Assembly: GCF_014336955.1 (NCBI RefSeq)
Contig: NZ_QRAI01000001.1
Coordinates: forward strand, 868,001 to 932,000
Source of the DNA: Saccharophagus sp. K07
GTDB lineage: Bacteria > Pseudomonadota > Gammaproteobacteria > Pseudomonadales > Cellvibrionaceae
Direction of reading: 5' to 3'
DNA length: 64,000 bases
Numbering within the stretch: the first letter of the stretch is position 1; each line of letters opens with the position of its first letter. A program made the position numbers and the translations under genes. The notes beneath the pieces are model-generated. The model worked only from the letters and a program-made list of their open reading frames with translations. It had not been told where the DNA came from and did no database searches. This document shows positions 37,209 through 47,586 of this stretch, one piece after another.

Positions 37209-38819
37209 TCAAGCAACCTCTAAAGCGTCAGAGGTTTTCTGCTGATACACAGCTGTGAGGTAATCGCCTTCCTTCAGCAGGTATTCGAATGCAGCCAAAG
37301 ATGCTTTGGCGCCTTCACCCATGGAAATCACAATCTGTTTGTAAGGCACGGTTGTAACGTCCCCGGCAGCGTAAATTCCTTTGATGGAAGTTTCGCAACG
37401 CTCGTTGATAATAATCTCGCCGAAACGTGTGCGTTCTACCAATCCGCCGAGAAAATCGCTATTGGGCACCAAACCAATCTGAACGAATACCCCGTCCAAT
37501 TTCAGCGTGTGTTCTGTTTTGGTTGCCCGGTCCATATATTTAAGACCGTTAACCTTACCGTTTTCTGCCTGAACAGCTTGGGTGGCGACATTTTTCAGAA
37601 TGGTGATATTGCTTTTGCCATAAGCTTTATCAACCAGAACCTTATCGGCCTTCAATTCCGGGTTGAATTCCAGCACTGTGACGGATTTGGTAATGCCGGA
37701 TAAATCCAGCGCCGCCTCTATACCGGAGTTGCCGCCGCCGACAACTGCCACATCTTTGCCTTTAAAAAATGGGCCATCGCAGTGTGGGCAGTAGGCGACA
37801 CCGTTACCGATGTTTTCTTTTTCACCCGGAACACCGAGTTCACGCCATTTGGCACCAGTAGCGATGATGATGGTTTTGGTCGGTATACGTTCGCCGGAAG
37901 ACAAAACCACAGTTTTAATCTCATCATTTTCTACATTAGTAACCCGCAAGTGCTCCTTGATGGTAATGTCGTACTCGGCCATATGAGCTTGCAATGCACC
38001 AGCCAGTTGCGGACCGGTGGTTTTGGTTACCGAAATCAGGTTTTCGATATCCATCGTATCTTTGACCTGGCCGCCGATGCGATCAGCGATCAAAGTCACT
38101 TTTAATCCTTTGCGTGCGCTGTAAATCGCCGCGCTCACACCAGCTGGGCCTCCGCCAATTACTGTTACGTCTTGCAGCGGCATTACCGCAGTGGATTTGC
38201 GTTGAGTAATTTCTGGATAGCGGTCGATAAGTTTCTGTACCAATTCCGCAGCGGTTACTTTCCCGCTGGCGAACAATTCACCGTTGAGGTAAACGGTTGG
38301 CACGCCTTGAATATCGCGCACTTGAATAACGTCCTGGAACAGACCACCATCGATCATTTCAGACTGAATATTGGCATTCAATAAAGCAAATTGATTCAGT
38401 GCTTGTACTACATCAGGACAGTTGTGACAGCTTAAGCTGACAAATACTTCAAATTGCAAAGGTTCTGCAATTGCAGCTACCAGGCTCTTGATGTTGTCAT
38501 CCAGTTTTATGGCGCTGCCACCGGCTTGCAAAACGGCCAGCACCAATGAGTTAAATTCGTGACCACCGGGAATTCCGGAAAAACGAATGCCCGTGTCTTC
38601 ACCTTCCGCTTCAATTGCGAAGCTAATAGGGCTGCGTAATTGACCTTGGGTATTGCGTTCTACAAAAGCGATTTTGTCGCTGACACCCGCGATATCGGTG
38701 AGGAATTTCACCAGCTCCGGGCGCTTCGGATGCTCACCGCTTTGCAGTACAAAAGTCACCGGCTTTTGCAAATTTGCGGTGTAACTTTTCAGTGCATTCA
38801 AAATATCGGCATTCAGCAT
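37209..38819 (-). CDS. ahpF: Alkyl hydroperoxide reductase subunit F
   Basis: AhpF is the flavoprotein that passes electrons from NADH to AhpC. The 536-residue protein has an N-terminal pair of thioredoxin folds with CHNC (about residue 130), an FAD/NAD module ([29 protein letters not shown]) and the active disulfide CPHC. Length is normal, with a slightly longer C-terminal tail. It lies 100 bases after ahpC and is likely cotranscribed under OxyR. Confidence 0.97.
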   Translation of the reverse strand: MLNADILNALKSYTANLQKPVTFVLQSGEHPKRPELVKFLTDIAGVSDKIAFVERNTQGQLRSPISFAIEAEGEDTGIRFSGIPGGHEFNSLVLAVLQAGGSAIKLDDNIKSLVAAIAEPLQFEVFVSLSCHNCPDVVQALNQFALLNANIQSEMIDGGLFQDVIQVRDIQGVPTVYLNGELFASGKVTAAELVQKLIDRYPEITQRKSTAVMPLQDVTVIGGGPAGVSAAIYSARKGLKVTLIADRIGGQVKDTMDIENLISVTKTTGPQLAGALQAHMAEYDITIKEHLRVTNVENDEIKTVVLSSGERIPTKTIIIATGAKWRELGVPGEKENIGNGVAYCPHCDGPFFKGKDVAVVGGGNSGIEAALDLSGITKSVTVLEFNPELKADKVLVDKAYGKSNITILKNVATQAVQAENGKVNGLKYMDRATKTEHTLKLDGVFVQIGLVPNSDFLGGLVERTRFGEIIINERCETSIKGIYAAGDVTTVPYKQIVISMGEGAKASLAAFEYLLKEGDYLTAVYQQKTSDALEVA

Positions 38820-38919
38820 GTCTTAGTCCTGGTGTTAGTAGTGGTAATAGGGTGTAGCGAAAAATTTCGAATTGCTCGGTAATAGAGCCGGCAACTTGAG
38901 TTGCCGGCTTGATCGCACA

Positions 38920-39483
38920 TTAGATTTTGCCGACCAGGTCCAGAGAAGGAGCAAGAGTTGCTTCGCCTTCTTTCCAAGCTGCAGGACAAACTTGGCCGGG
39001 GTTGGCTGCCACATACTGAGCTGCTTTTACTTTTCTCAGCAGGTCTTGTGCGTCGCGACCAATACCTTCTGCAGTGATTTCTACCGCTTGGATAACGCCT
39101 TCTGGGTCAACTACGAAGGTTCCGCGATCTGCGAGACCTTGGTCTTCACGCATTACGTCGAAATTGCGAGTAATGGTTCCAGTCGGGTCGCCAATCATGG
39201 TGTAGCGAATTTTGGCGATAGTGTCGGATGCGTCATGCCATGCTTTGTGGGTGAAATGGGTATCCGTTGAGACGGAGTAAATTTCTACACCACGTTTTTG
39301 GAATTCTTCGTAATGGTCAGCCAGGTCGCCCAACTCGGTCGGACATACGAAGGTAAAGTCAGCAGGGTAGAAGAAAAATACCGCCCACTTGCCCAGTACA
39401 TCTTTTTCGGTAACTTGCACGAATTCGCCGTTGCGGAAGGCCGAAGCGGTAAAGGGTTTGATTTTGGTGTTTAAAATGGCCAT
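38920..39483 (-). CDS. ahpC: Alkyl hydroperoxide reductase subunit C (peroxiredoxin)
   Basis: AhpC reduces organic peroxides and H2O2. The 187-residue typical 2-Cys peroxiredoxin has the peroxidatic cysteine in [12 protein letters not shown] and the resolving cysteine in [17 protein letters not shown]-type site precedes the ATG. It is divergent from oxyR, with a shared regulatory gap. Confidence 0.98.
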   Translation of the reverse strand: MAILNTKIKPFTASAFRNGEFVQVTEKDVLGKWAVFFFYPADFTFVCPTELGDLADHYEEFQKRGVEIYSVSTDTHFTHKAWHDASDTIAKIRYTMIGDPTGTITRNFDVMREDQGLADRGTFVVDPEGVIQAVEITAEGIGRDAQDLLRKVKAAQYVAANPGQVCPAAWKEGEATLAPSLDLVGKI

Positions 39484-39547
39484 CGATTGTCTCCTCGAAG
39501 GTTGGTGGTTGCTTGATCAGTGAATTCACTATAAAAGCTGGCCAACG

Positions 39548-39566
39548 ATAAATAAAATTGATTTAT
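39548..39566. promoter_or_regulatory. Candidate OxyR site between ahpC and oxyR
   Basis: ATAAAT-N7-ATTTAT (39548-39566) is a symmetric A/T-rich dyad centred between the divergent genes. OxyR sites are built from four ATAG-like elements with such spacing; a second dyad further right is not clear. The assignment rests mainly on location. Confidence 0.4.
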
Positions 39567-39626
39567 TTGAACTTTACGATCAGTTATTTAGAATTATGGT
39601 TTAATGACAGAAAAAGGCGGCTGCCT

Positions 39627-40547
39627 ATGATCTCCACCAAACAATTGGTTTACGCCCTGGCGGTAGAGCGCACCCTGCATTTCAAGAAGGCGGCGGAACA
39701 GTGCAACATCACCCAGTCCGCCCTGAGCACGGCGCTGGCCGAATTGGAAAAACAGCTTGGTTTTCAAATATTTGAGCGAGATAACAAGAAGGTTTTGGTC
39801 ACCCCTATAGGGGCGGAGGTATTACGCCGGGCCAGGGACATTACGCTGCGCTTGGAAGAGCTTGAGCGCTTGGCTGATACCCTCAAAACGCCGCTCAGCT
39901 ACCCCATCAGCATCGGCATGATTCCGACGATTGCCCCCTATCTGCTGCCCAAGGTCTTGCCGGAAATTCGCGACCAATACCCTCATTGCCAGCCGGTAGT
40001 GGTGGAAGAGCAAACTCATGTGCTGCTGGAAATGGTCCGCAATGGCGAAATCGACACTGCCATCATTGCGCTTCCTTACGATTGTGAGGGATTGTTAACC
40101 TTCGAGTTCTGGGCGGAAGATTTTTATTGGATAGCGTTAAAAGGGGAGAAATTTACCAATCGCACGGAAATCACCAGTAAGGAACTCGCGCGCAGTAATC
40201 TGATGTTGCTGAAGGACGGGCACTGCTTAAAAGAGCATATTCTTGATGTCTGTAAACTGCCTGAGCCGGAAGGCAATCAGGGATTTGGCACAGTGAGCTT
40301 AAATACATTAATTCAAATGGTGCTCAACAATATGGGCACAACGTTAATTCCCGAAATGGCCATAGACCAACTCACCTCCAATTACCCGCAACTCTCCACC
40401 ATCCACCTAAACGAACCCGGCCCCCACCGCAAAATTGCTTTTGTTATTCGGCCTAATTACACGCGTATGAATAGCATTGAAGCTTTATTAAAAGTTTGTC
40501 GGGAAACTTTGGAAAAACTTCGAGATAGAGAAAATGCAGACGCCTAG
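39627..40547 (+). CDS. oxyR: Hydrogen peroxide-inducible activator OxyR
   Basis: OxyR is the LysR-type sensor of H2O2. ATG 39627 (MISTKQLVYALAVERTLHF) gives 306 residues. The winged-helix domain occupies 1-60. The redox pair is visible as KDGHCLKEHILDVCK: two cysteines nine residues apart, matching Cys199 and Cys208 of the Escherichia protein. It lies next to ahpC and should control it. The stop codon lies in the loop of a hairpin. Confidence 0.96.
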   Translation: MISTKQLVYALAVERTLHFKKAAEQCNITQSALSTALAELEKQLGFQIFERDNKKVLVTPIGAEVLRRARDITLRLEELERLADTLKTPLSYPISIGMIPTIAPYLLPKVLPEIRDQYPHCQPVVVEEQTHVLLEMVRNGEIDTAIIALPYDCEGLLTFEFWAEDFYWIALKGEKFTNRTEITSKELARSNLMLLKDGHCLKEHILDVCKLPEPEGNQGFGTVSLNTLIQMVLNNMGTTLIPEMAIDQLTSNYPQLSTIHLNEPGPHRKIAFVIRPNYTRMNSIEALLKVCRETLEKLRDRENADA

Positions 40548-40558
40548 TTGGCGTCTGC
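40536..40558 (+). terminator. Hairpin containing the oxyR stop codon
   Basis: GCAGACGCC and GGCGTCTGC form a 9-bp perfect stem around the loop TAGTT, which holds the oxyR stop. No T tract follows. The facing RTX remnant also ends in this loop on the other strand, so it may serve both directions weakly. Confidence 0.5.
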
Positions 40559-40790
40559 GATAATGGAGACTATATCGTCGATGGTCCAGATGGTGTTGTC
40601 GTCGAAGTGGATTTCCTGCAAAGGATTGTATCGATGCAAAGGGCTATCGGAATAAAACACCTATTCGACCAAGATGGTCTCTTTGGATTGTTTAAATGAA
40701 ACCACCAAATTGTCGTTGACGCCTGCGGGAGAAAAGAGAGTCGCGCATGGGTTAAAGATCCTGTTTAAACCACTGTCCGTCAGGACACGG
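40544..40790 (-). pseudogene. Remnant of an RTX-type (haemolysin calcium-binding-related) C-terminal domain
   Basis: On the minus strand a frame with no start and one internal TAG (40661-40663) encodes DNLVVSFKQSKETILVE, stop, then YSDSPLHRYNPLQEIHFDD followed by NTIWTIDDIVSII. This is the typical end of proteins with the haemolysin-type calcium-binding-related domain, where a 'F-DG-T-W-D/T' motif follows the RTX repeats. No calcium repeats remain. It lies between pilY1 and oxyR and is probably the tail of a lost secreted protein. Confidence 0.6.
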
Positions 40791-40833
40791 AGAGTCGCTA
40801 TTTGCGCATGTTTTCACCGCTTGCATCTGGGCC

Positions 40834-43800
40834 TTAGCGCAATTCCTCCAGTAGAATTTGCCGCCAACCTTTTCGTGTAGGTTTGATGGGCGCTAGGGCT
40901 ACATCGGTCGACTTGAGCGAGGCATCGCTGGATTGCGTGATTGCGCGCGAGTCTGCGATGACCGGGGACGAGGTAACGCCGTCGATTACCGTCCCAATGG
41001 GGCTCACTTCTGTATAAGTTATTTCACCCACGTTGACCGTATCGCTGCCCATAAACAGGGTGTTGAGGCGGTATTGAGGTAGGCCAGTGAACATATCGAG
41101 AATATATTGCGGCGAGTTACCTTTAATCTCACACTTGTCCAAAGCAGATCTATAAGTATTGAAAACCAAAGTTCCCTCGAAAAACGCGGAACGGCTGAAA
41201 TTGGCTTCTCCTGCAGTGGCGAATTTTCGGTACCAACCACGTTTTGTCGCTATATCAGCTAAATACTTGTCCAATGTTTGATTGCTTGAAGAATTTTGCA
41301 CCAGTAAACCGCCACTATTATTTACATACAATCGGTCATTACTGATGTTACGTAGATCAGTCAATGCAACACCGGAATTGGTAAGCCAGGGTTTATCTGC
41401 GTCCACATCGGTGTCATTGACTTTAATTCCAAAATAAAAATTATCATGATTCAGCTCTACATCGCGTGCGACAAAAAATCGCCCTGTGCCAGCGAATATC
41501 CAAAATGTACCTAAACCATCCCGCACAGCGAGGGGGGCTGAGCTGAAGGCCAGGTTGGCATCTGTTGAACTTAACACGGGTGATACTGTATCGGAGGTTA
41601 AAATATCGGAACCGTTCGCCGCTATAACCGCCTGTTTTAACGCGCCTTTATAAGCAGGTGTTGATATTGCGCTGCCGCGATTGTTATCTCCGACCAAACC
41701 GAAATAAAGCATGTCATCAATATAATCATTATTCCAATCTTTTGCGGTGATGCCACCGACAAATGAGGCCTTATCAGCTGAGTCAACTGTAATGGATGAC
41801 AATTGTACGTTTCCTTCCACGGCCTTTTTTAAATCGAGATAAAACAGTTTTGCCGGTGCGTTGCTGATGGCTTCACTGACGGCTTTGGGTCCACGGGGCC
41901 CGGAACCAAATACCATAAACCAGTCGTTTGTAGTGTGTTTGATAATTTCCGGATCAGCCAAGGTAAAGCCAAGGTCAGGTGCGGATATTTCTGCAATCAA
42001 CTCCGGTGGCGATTCCGGATCAGTAACGTCAAATAAAATATAGGCCGACCGCAATATGGTTTTGTCATTGGTGGATGGATCTCCGTCGCGATCAATTTCG
42101 TATTCACCGCCGCCGTAGCGCATACCTACCGCCAAAATTGTTCCCCATCCGTTGGGATATCTATCCGGATTATTTTTTGCGGCAAAAATTTTTGCATCGA
42201 AAATGCGGACATTCGCGTCGACATAATATACGTGTTCGTAATTTTTCTGCGTCAGCCATTTTAGATGGGGCAATAGGTTATAAGGGGCGTAGGCCCACAT
42301 TTCCGCGCCCAAAGCGGGAGCGGAGGCATTATCACCAGTTGGCGTTGTGGTGAATTTGGCTTTCAGACTATCGAAAAAGCCTGCATTAAATGCGTGAAGC
42401 AAACCGTCGTTTGCTCCTACATATACCATATTGCGGCGTTTGGCGTATTTGGACCGGAAAGCCGCGTAGCTGGCGTCCTCATAAATGGTGTCATAACCGG
42501 CTGAGGGAGGACCTACAATCGCCGGAGTGGAATTCACTATATCGCCCAAACGCCATACTTTGGCGGAACTATTACTGTCAAACTTGACCGTTCGATTGCG
42601 ATAACCACTGATTTCTTTGCCGCGAATGTAATTGATGACATTTGCAGCATCAGTATTGTTGGCCACGTCCAGATAAGGGCGTAAAGCGGCGGCAGTGGTA
42701 TTGTTCGCGACAAATTGCAGGGTTTCGGTTGCGGTGATAATGCCGTCGTATTGATTTTCAGCATTGGGTTTATCTATTCCTGTGATGATAAGGCGCTTCT
42801 GATTGGCTGATTCGTTTGCGCCGCGTTGCAAGCCAATATTGGCATCGGTGATGTTGGCTAGTTGATCGCGTGCGTCCCAGAGTGTTTTTAGACGATCCAG
42901 ATTCAATCCAAGCTCAACAGCATTTGCATCCGATGTATCCTTGCCACGCAATTCCTCACTATAAGGATAACGGTTAAAACCAATGATTTTGCGGGTTTCA
43001 CTGACACCTTCGGAATTGTTGTTGCGGAAATCCATTGTGATAAATTCGATAACCTTGTCGCTGTTATCGAGGGTTTTATTGCTGTTGCTATCCTCACGGA
43101 CATTGCCATAACGATCGAGAAATAACGCACTGAGCGTTCCCACCCAGGAGACGGAACTGGAGCCGTCCGGACTGACGTAAACGGGTTGATAAAGTGTTTG
43201 TAGAAAAATACCTTCGCCAGTGAAAGTATTGATTGATACAGGTGCCGCAGTCCCTGCGGCGCTATTTTTTCCAATAGTCGTTAAGATTTTGCCCATGCGC
43301 TCACGCAAGGTGCTGGGATTGGTCACCACTGCGTAATTCAGTGGATTTTTGCCGTCATCGGACCAAATATCTTTAGTTGGGTCAAATTGGGGATCTTCGT
43401 GTTCTGGAGAATTGGTATAGGAGCCCCACTTGGTTGCGTAAAATAGCGGTGGTTGCAAGCTTTCGGCGTCTGAAGAGCCAATGGTGTAGGTAGATGTGTT
43501 GTTTGCCACGAGAGGATTTACCTGTGTAACCAGTTTGAGCCCGTCTTGCGTGGTTCCCGAAATAATGTAGCCGAAATGGACGTTAACACCGGTGCTCACT
43601 TTAAAAATGGTGGTGGTTACCGTAAGGCTGTTGCCAGATCGGGAAAATTCGATAATGCCGTTGATATCCTGGTCATAGTCCGATCCTTGCTCCGTATCTT
43701 CCCAGGTAATGAAATATTTGGTCGGCATTTGGCCTGGCGTTGTGTAAATAGGCTGGAATCCAACCAAGGCGCAGTTGCCAATTTTCTCACTGGGTAGTTG

Positions 43801-45789
43801 CGGGTCTTGAGAATTATTACGACATGCGGGAACGATTTTGACATTGGTGTCCGGTACGGAGATCACAGGCTGGTTGCCAGCGAGAGTCAATCCCAGCGTA
43901 TTAATATTTAACGTTTTGCCAGTGGTTGCCGTCACATCCGGGCGCACGTTATTGGCTTTAACGTAATAGGCAAGTCCAGCCGCTAAATAGCCACCTTCCA
44001 ACCGCGGTGTCTCAGGACAGGTGCCGCGTACCGTAGATAGATTTGTAACTGTTTTGGGCGTGCACAGGCCATCACTTGACGTGGTCGACCCTTGCACGCT
44101 GCCAACGAAATATTTTTTGTTGCTATTGAGTTCGCCGTTTCCCACCAAATCTGTCCAGTATGCAATTGTTTGGTCGCTATTGCCGATACCGAGCTGTGCG
44201 AAAGTCAGATGACCAATATCACCATCGTAAGAAACACTGCTGGAATTTACGCCCAGCACATTCATATTGATGCAAGCTTTGTCTGTGATCAAATTGATGG
44301 GATCTTGCCAATTGGCCACAGTGGCAGATGGTAATGCGGTTCTTTCTGCTTGTATGGCGTTGTTATCCAGACGGGGCGCATTATTATTACCCGCGAGATA
44401 GCGGTAGGATTCGGCCAGAATTTCACTGAATGGATTGCCCCAACTGCGACATTTGCCTTCGTCAAATCGGCTCCTGAACCACGGACAGGTAAAATTGTAG
44501 GAACCGAAATTGTCGTGATTTGGCCCGCTTTTTTGGAAGTAGTAATCGAAAATTTTCAACGAGTCGATACTAGCGATAATGGAGCCTGTTGATGGTCGCA
44601 AAAAAACACCGTTATCAGGATTGACTTCATCACTCATGGGGCCAATATTTTTACGCAATACGCCGCCAGTTTTGTTTTTATTGGAAGCGCCGGTCATTAA
44701 ACCGAACATCACAGGATTTTCTCTGTGAATACCGTGGGTCTGCAATAAACCTGTTGGTTTATATGAGGCGCCATAACGGCGGCAGTAGTGGATATTATCT
44801 TCGGTATTATCGGTGCAAACAGCGACCCTCACGATGTAATCCTCAATCCAATGGGTTCCCCAGCGGTCTTTGCCATCTGGTACATCGCTATAAGCATGAA
44901 TTCCTGTGATATTAGGATCGTTACCGTTGTTGCCAAAAACACCGAATGCATATTCGTTAAATTCCTTTTGATTGGCAGCATTCAGGCCGAGTAGACATTG
45001 ATATCGTTCACCGTTTGCCCATAAGGAATAATTACCGCTTACCACGCGCATAACCGGTCTGGTATTGGTTTGGTTTTGCGAGGGGATTTCATGAGCGTGG
45101 CCGAGGCTGGTATTACAAAACGTCAGGCCGTTCCTGCGCTTATCTTGATCGTTTGTCGTAAAACGCCAAGAGCTGATGCCCGTGAGTTTGGTGATGTCGT
45201 TGCCGTTGTAATATTTCGCGAAGCTGTGCGCGTCATTGGGCAAATAGGCACGTTCCAGAACGGTTCTGTTTGCCGTGTCGGTCGAGCGCATCCCGCCGTA
45301 TAAAACGCTGCGGACGATATCGATACGGGTCATGGTTGCCCAGTTGAGAAAATTACCGCTCCATTCCGCACTGTTGAGACAATATTGTCTGTTCGCAAGA
45401 CCAGCCGCAGTAAGCCCTGGAACCGATCCCGCGGTAGGGGCTATTGCGTCGGAGGTGGGATTGAAGCGCCCGTCATTCGCGCTGTATGTATAGCATTTAT
45501 GCTCATTGAAATATCCCTTGTAGATGACATTGTGGTTGTAAGTAACATCCGGTAACCCATCGCCATCCAGATCGTCATAATCGTTGTAGGCTTTTAGAAA
45601 AATCTGGTGGTCGCCTGACAGAGTCAGCATCACCATCGGGTGGGATTTTGCTGGTTCAGACAAAGGTGGATTAATTCGGTAGTCGGCGTTTGTCGGTGTT
45701 TGAGCGCGGATTGTGGATGCTGCGCAAATCAAAAGTAGCAAGGCCGCAATCCCGGTAATAAAATTGTTATGAAGATATTGGCTAGCCAT
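40834..45789 (-). CDS. pilY1: Type IV pilus tip-associated protein PilY1
   Basis: PilY1 (1651 residues) is the large pilus-tip adhesin/mechanosensor-like protein needed for pilus assembly. A signal peptide ends near IRAQT. The N-terminal half is variable, with several Asp/Asn-rich stretches (YDDLDGDGLPD). The C-terminal third is the PilC-type beta-propeller (about 1080-1550: RNMVYVGANDGLLHAFNA, GWGTILAVGMRYGGG, WFMVFGSGPRG). An EF-hand-like calcium loop DWNNDYIDD is seen. It follows pilX with a 9-base gap and a GAGGTGG site. No pilE gene follows; an RTX remnant does. Confidence 0.93.
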   Translation of the reverse strand: MASQYLHNNFITGIAALLLLICAASTIRAQTPTNADYRINPPLSEPAKSHPMVMLTLSGDHQIFLKAYNDYDDLDGDGLPDVTYNHNVIYKGYFNEHKCYTYSANDGRFNPTSDAIAPTAGSVPGLTAAGLANRQYCLNSAEWSGNFLNWATMTRIDIVRSVLYGGMRSTDTANRTVLERAYLPNDAHSFAKYYNGNDITKLTGISSWRFTTNDQDKRRNGLTFCNTSLGHAHEIPSQNQTNTRPVMRVVSGNYSLWANGERYQCLLGLNAANQKEFNEYAFGVFGNNGNDPNITGIHAYSDVPDGKDRWGTHWIEDYIVRVAVCTDNTEDNIHYCRRYGASYKPTGLLQTHGIHRENPVMFGLMTGASNKNKTGGVLRKNIGPMSDEVNPDNGVFLRPSTGSIIASIDSLKIFDYYFQKSGPNHDNFGSYNFTCPWFRSRFDEGKCRSWGNPFSEILAESYRYLAGNNNAPRLDNNAIQAERTALPSATVANWQDPINLITDKACINMNVLGVNSSSVSYDGDIGHLTFAQLGIGNSDQTIAYWTDLVGNGELNSNKKYFVGSVQGSTTSSDGLCTPKTVTNLSTVRGTCPETPRLEGGYLAAGLAYYVKANNVRPDVTATTGKTLNINTLGLTLAGNQPVISVPDTNVKIVPACRNNSQDPQLPSEKIGNCALVGFQPIYTTPGQMPTKYFITWEDTEQGSDYDQDINGIIEFSRSGNSLTVTTTIFKVSTGVNVHFGYIISGTTQDGLKLVTQVNPLVANNTSTYTIGSSDAESLQPPLFYATKWGSYTNSPEHEDPQFDPTKDIWSDDGKNPLNYAVVTNPSTLRERMGKILTTIGKNSAAGTAAPVSINTFTGEGIFLQTLYQPVYVSPDGSSSVSWVGTLSALFLDRYGNVREDSNSNKTLDNSDKVIEFITMDFRNNNSEGVSETRKIIGFNRYPYSEELRGKDTSDANAVELGLNLDRLKTLWDARDQLANITDANIGLQRGANESANQKRLIITGIDKPNAENQYDGIITATETLQFVANNTTAAALRPYLDVANNTDAANVINYIRGKEISGYRNRTVKFDSNSSAKVWRLGDIVNSTPAIVGPPSAGYDTIYEDASYAAFRSKYAKRRNMVYVGANDGLLHAFNAGFFDSLKAKFTTTPTGDNASAPALGAEMWAYAPYNLLPHLKWLTQKNYEHVYYVDANVRIFDAKIFAAKNNPDRYPNGWGTILAVGMRYGGGEYEIDRDGDPSTNDKTILRSAYILFDVTDPESPPELIAEISAPDLGFTLADPEIIKHTTNDWFMVFGSGPRGPKAVSEAISNAPAKLFYLDLKKAVEGNVQLSSITVDSADKASFVGGITAKDWNNDYIDDMLYFGLVGDNNRGSAISTPAYKGALKQAVIAANGSDILTSDTVSPVLSSTDANLAFSSAPLAVRDGLGTFWIFAGTGRFFVARDVELNHDNFYFGIKVNDTDVDADKPWLTNSGVALTDLRNISNDRLYVNNSGGLLVQNSSSNQTLDKYLADIATKRGWYRKFATAGEANFSRSAFFEGTLVFNTYRSALDKCEIKGNSPQYILDMFTGLPQYRLNTLFMGSDTVNVGEITYTEVSPIGTVIDGVTSSPVIADSRAITQSSDASLKSTDVALAPIKPTRKGWRQILLEELR

Positions 45790-45798
45790 GGTTCCACC

Positions 45799-46458
45799 TC
45801 AGCCCGCGGATTTAAATACAGATTGCAACATAACGGCTGCGCGCCCTGCGCCGCCTTGTGCACGCACAGTCACGCGATATAAAGGAACTCCGCCATTGCG
45901 GTTGTTTTCATCGTCAGCGGTTTGATTATCGCGAGGCACATAACAGAGAAACTCGACCATATAGGGAACAGCTAGGGTTTCTGTGTCCAAGTCTTCGCTG
46001 TTGACGATATCGGTTTTGGCAATTTGGACTTTGGGCAGTGCGGCGCCATTATTTTCCCAATAACTTTTGATGGGCCAGGCTTCTGCCGCCGCAGCGGGTT
46101 TTGCGATTTTGCAATCATCTCTATACATCGCGTTGCTCAGATCGCCGGTAAAACACAAGCCATTTTTACAATCGCTGCTGAAACAACGGTTGGATGATGA
46201 GTCGCGGCAGATAAAATCTTCATCGGTGTATTTTGCGGTTAACACAAGCTGTTCAGCTTGCGCGAGGGCCGCTTCTGCCGCTTGAAAAGCCACTGCATGA
46301 TCTCGCGCACTGCTCGCCATTTTTAAAGCGTTGTTGGAAGAGCGCATGCTGGAAATGCCCAGCAGTGTAGCGACGGCTAAAACAACCAGGGCGAAGATTA
46401 AAGTTGCACCGGCTTGTTTTCGATAGGGCGATTTTGGATATGGATTATTTTGTCTCAT
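45799..46458 (-). CDS. pilX: Type IV minor pilin PilX
   Basis: The ATG at 46458 (MRQNNPYPKS) has GAGGTGG before it and is preferred over 46473; the product is 219 residues. It starts with a short basic leader, then GATLIFALVVLAVATLLGISSM, the PilX/pilin N-terminal helix. A globular part with several cysteines follows. It lies between pilW and pilY1 in the conserved minor-pilin order. Confidence 0.9.
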   Translation of the reverse strand: MRQNNPYPKSPYRKQAGATLIFALVVLAVATLLGISSMRSSNNALKMASSARDHAVAFQAAEAALAQAEQLVLTAKYTDEDFICRDSSSNRCFSSDCKNGLCFTGDLSNAMYRDDCKIAKPAAAAEAWPIKSYWENNGAALPKVQIAKTDIVNSEDLDTETLAVPYMVEFLCYVPRDNQTADDENNRNGGVPLYRVTVRAQGGAGRAAVMLQSVFKSAG

Positions 46459-46469
46459 AGACCACCTCA

Positions 46470-47585
46470 TCACAGCGCATTGCGCAGGCGTACCGTCGCC
46501 GTGATTAATTGCCGCAAGAATTTATCTTCGTAATTCCGGTTTAGATAAGATTGCGCAGTAACAGCGGGCAGGGATGGTTCGAGGGAACGGAATACCAAAC
46601 TGATTTGCACTGATCGCACTTTGCTCCAGTTATCCCAGTGAGCAGCGGTGAATACATCAGGTGCGACATAAGTGTCTGGGGCGCCGTCGTTATCGGTATC
46701 AACACCGTAGCGCACTTGCAGGTCCTCAACGCCAAGAGCGAGCTCCTCCCGCGTAAGCGCGCCGTTGTCATAAATAACGCGCTGCAATGACGGCTGGCCA
46801 GGTAGAGTGGGGGACTCACCGACAAAATATCCAGAAGCGTTATAGGGCATCACATGGCTGCCGACACTGTATGCCTTGGAGCCACCGCCAGAAACACTGT
46901 CGCAGGCGCATCCCGGTTTGCAGCGAATATTTTGTTTTTTAGGTGGTTTGATCACATCACCGCAAATAGATGTATCGGAATATTTCAGAATGGTGCTGTT
47001 TTCCAAAATATCCGCCATTTTAATTAATGCCACACGCCGGCAATCTTCCGCCACCACAGTCACCAAATCTCCAGTGCTGAAATTATGTTGGCTTTTGAGG
47101 GTGAGATTGGTACCTATATGTGATTCCAGTACCGAAGAAACACCAGCAGCATTGCGCACAATCAGCGACTCCGGCGTGCGGTCACCGTCTTTCGTTTTAA
47201 TTGTCCAAGAGACATAAGAGGCGGGAAAACCTGTTGCAAATCCTGTAACCGGCTGAAGTGGTTCCAAGTATCCAGAATCAGGGTTATATCCCAGCAGCCG
47301 GTTGATATCCGTTGAGTTCTCTGTTCGCGCTACCAGGGCGACAGATGGATCTCTTCCGGCACATCCCCAATACCCTGCATTTTGCAGATCCTTCGTCAGT
47401 AGATGCATGGCATAGCGGGCGTTATGCTGGATATACGACATATCCTCTTGGGCTAAAAAGGTGGTTTTGCTATTAAAAAAGACTTGCACCACACCTGCCA
47501 TAATCAAAAGAGAGATCACAATGGCGATCATCAGCTCAACGACGGTCATACCTGTCGAATAGAAAAAACGCTGTTTGGCGGACAT
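46470..47585 (-). CDS. pilW: Type IV minor pilin PilW
   Basis: The start ATG 47585 (MSAKQRFFYSTGMTVVELM) lies right after the pilV stop and is preferred over upstream in-frame starts inside pilV, giving 371 residues. The leader before GMTVVELMIAIVISLL is a prepilin-type signal; the glutamate at +5 of the mature part is present. A region with CGDVIKPPKKQ and a CKPGCACD cluster of cysteines follows. PilW primes pilus assembly with PilV, PilX and PilY1. Confidence 0.9.
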   Translation of the reverse strand: MSAKQRFFYSTGMTVVELMIAIVISLLIMAGVVQVFFNSKTTFLAQEDMSYIQHNARYAMHLLTKDLQNAGYWGCAGRDPSVALVARTENSTDINRLLGYNPDSGYLEPLQPVTGFATGFPASYVSWTIKTKDGDRTPESLIVRNAAGVSSVLESHIGTNLTLKSQHNFSTGDLVTVVAEDCRRVALIKMADILENSTILKYSDTSICGDVIKPPKKQNIRCKPGCACDSVSGGGSKAYSVGSHVMPYNASGYFVGESPTLPGQPSLQRVIYDNGALTREELALGVEDLQVRYGVDTDNDGAPDTYVAPDVFTAAHWDNWSKVRSVQISLVFRSLEPSLPAVTAQSYLNRNYEDKFLRQLITATVRLRNAL

Positions 47586-47586
47586 A

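Noticed and set aside
40674-40880. Plus-strand 68-codon frame between oxyR and pilY1
   Set aside because: It is antisense to the RTX remnant and the pilY1 end and has no ribosome site.
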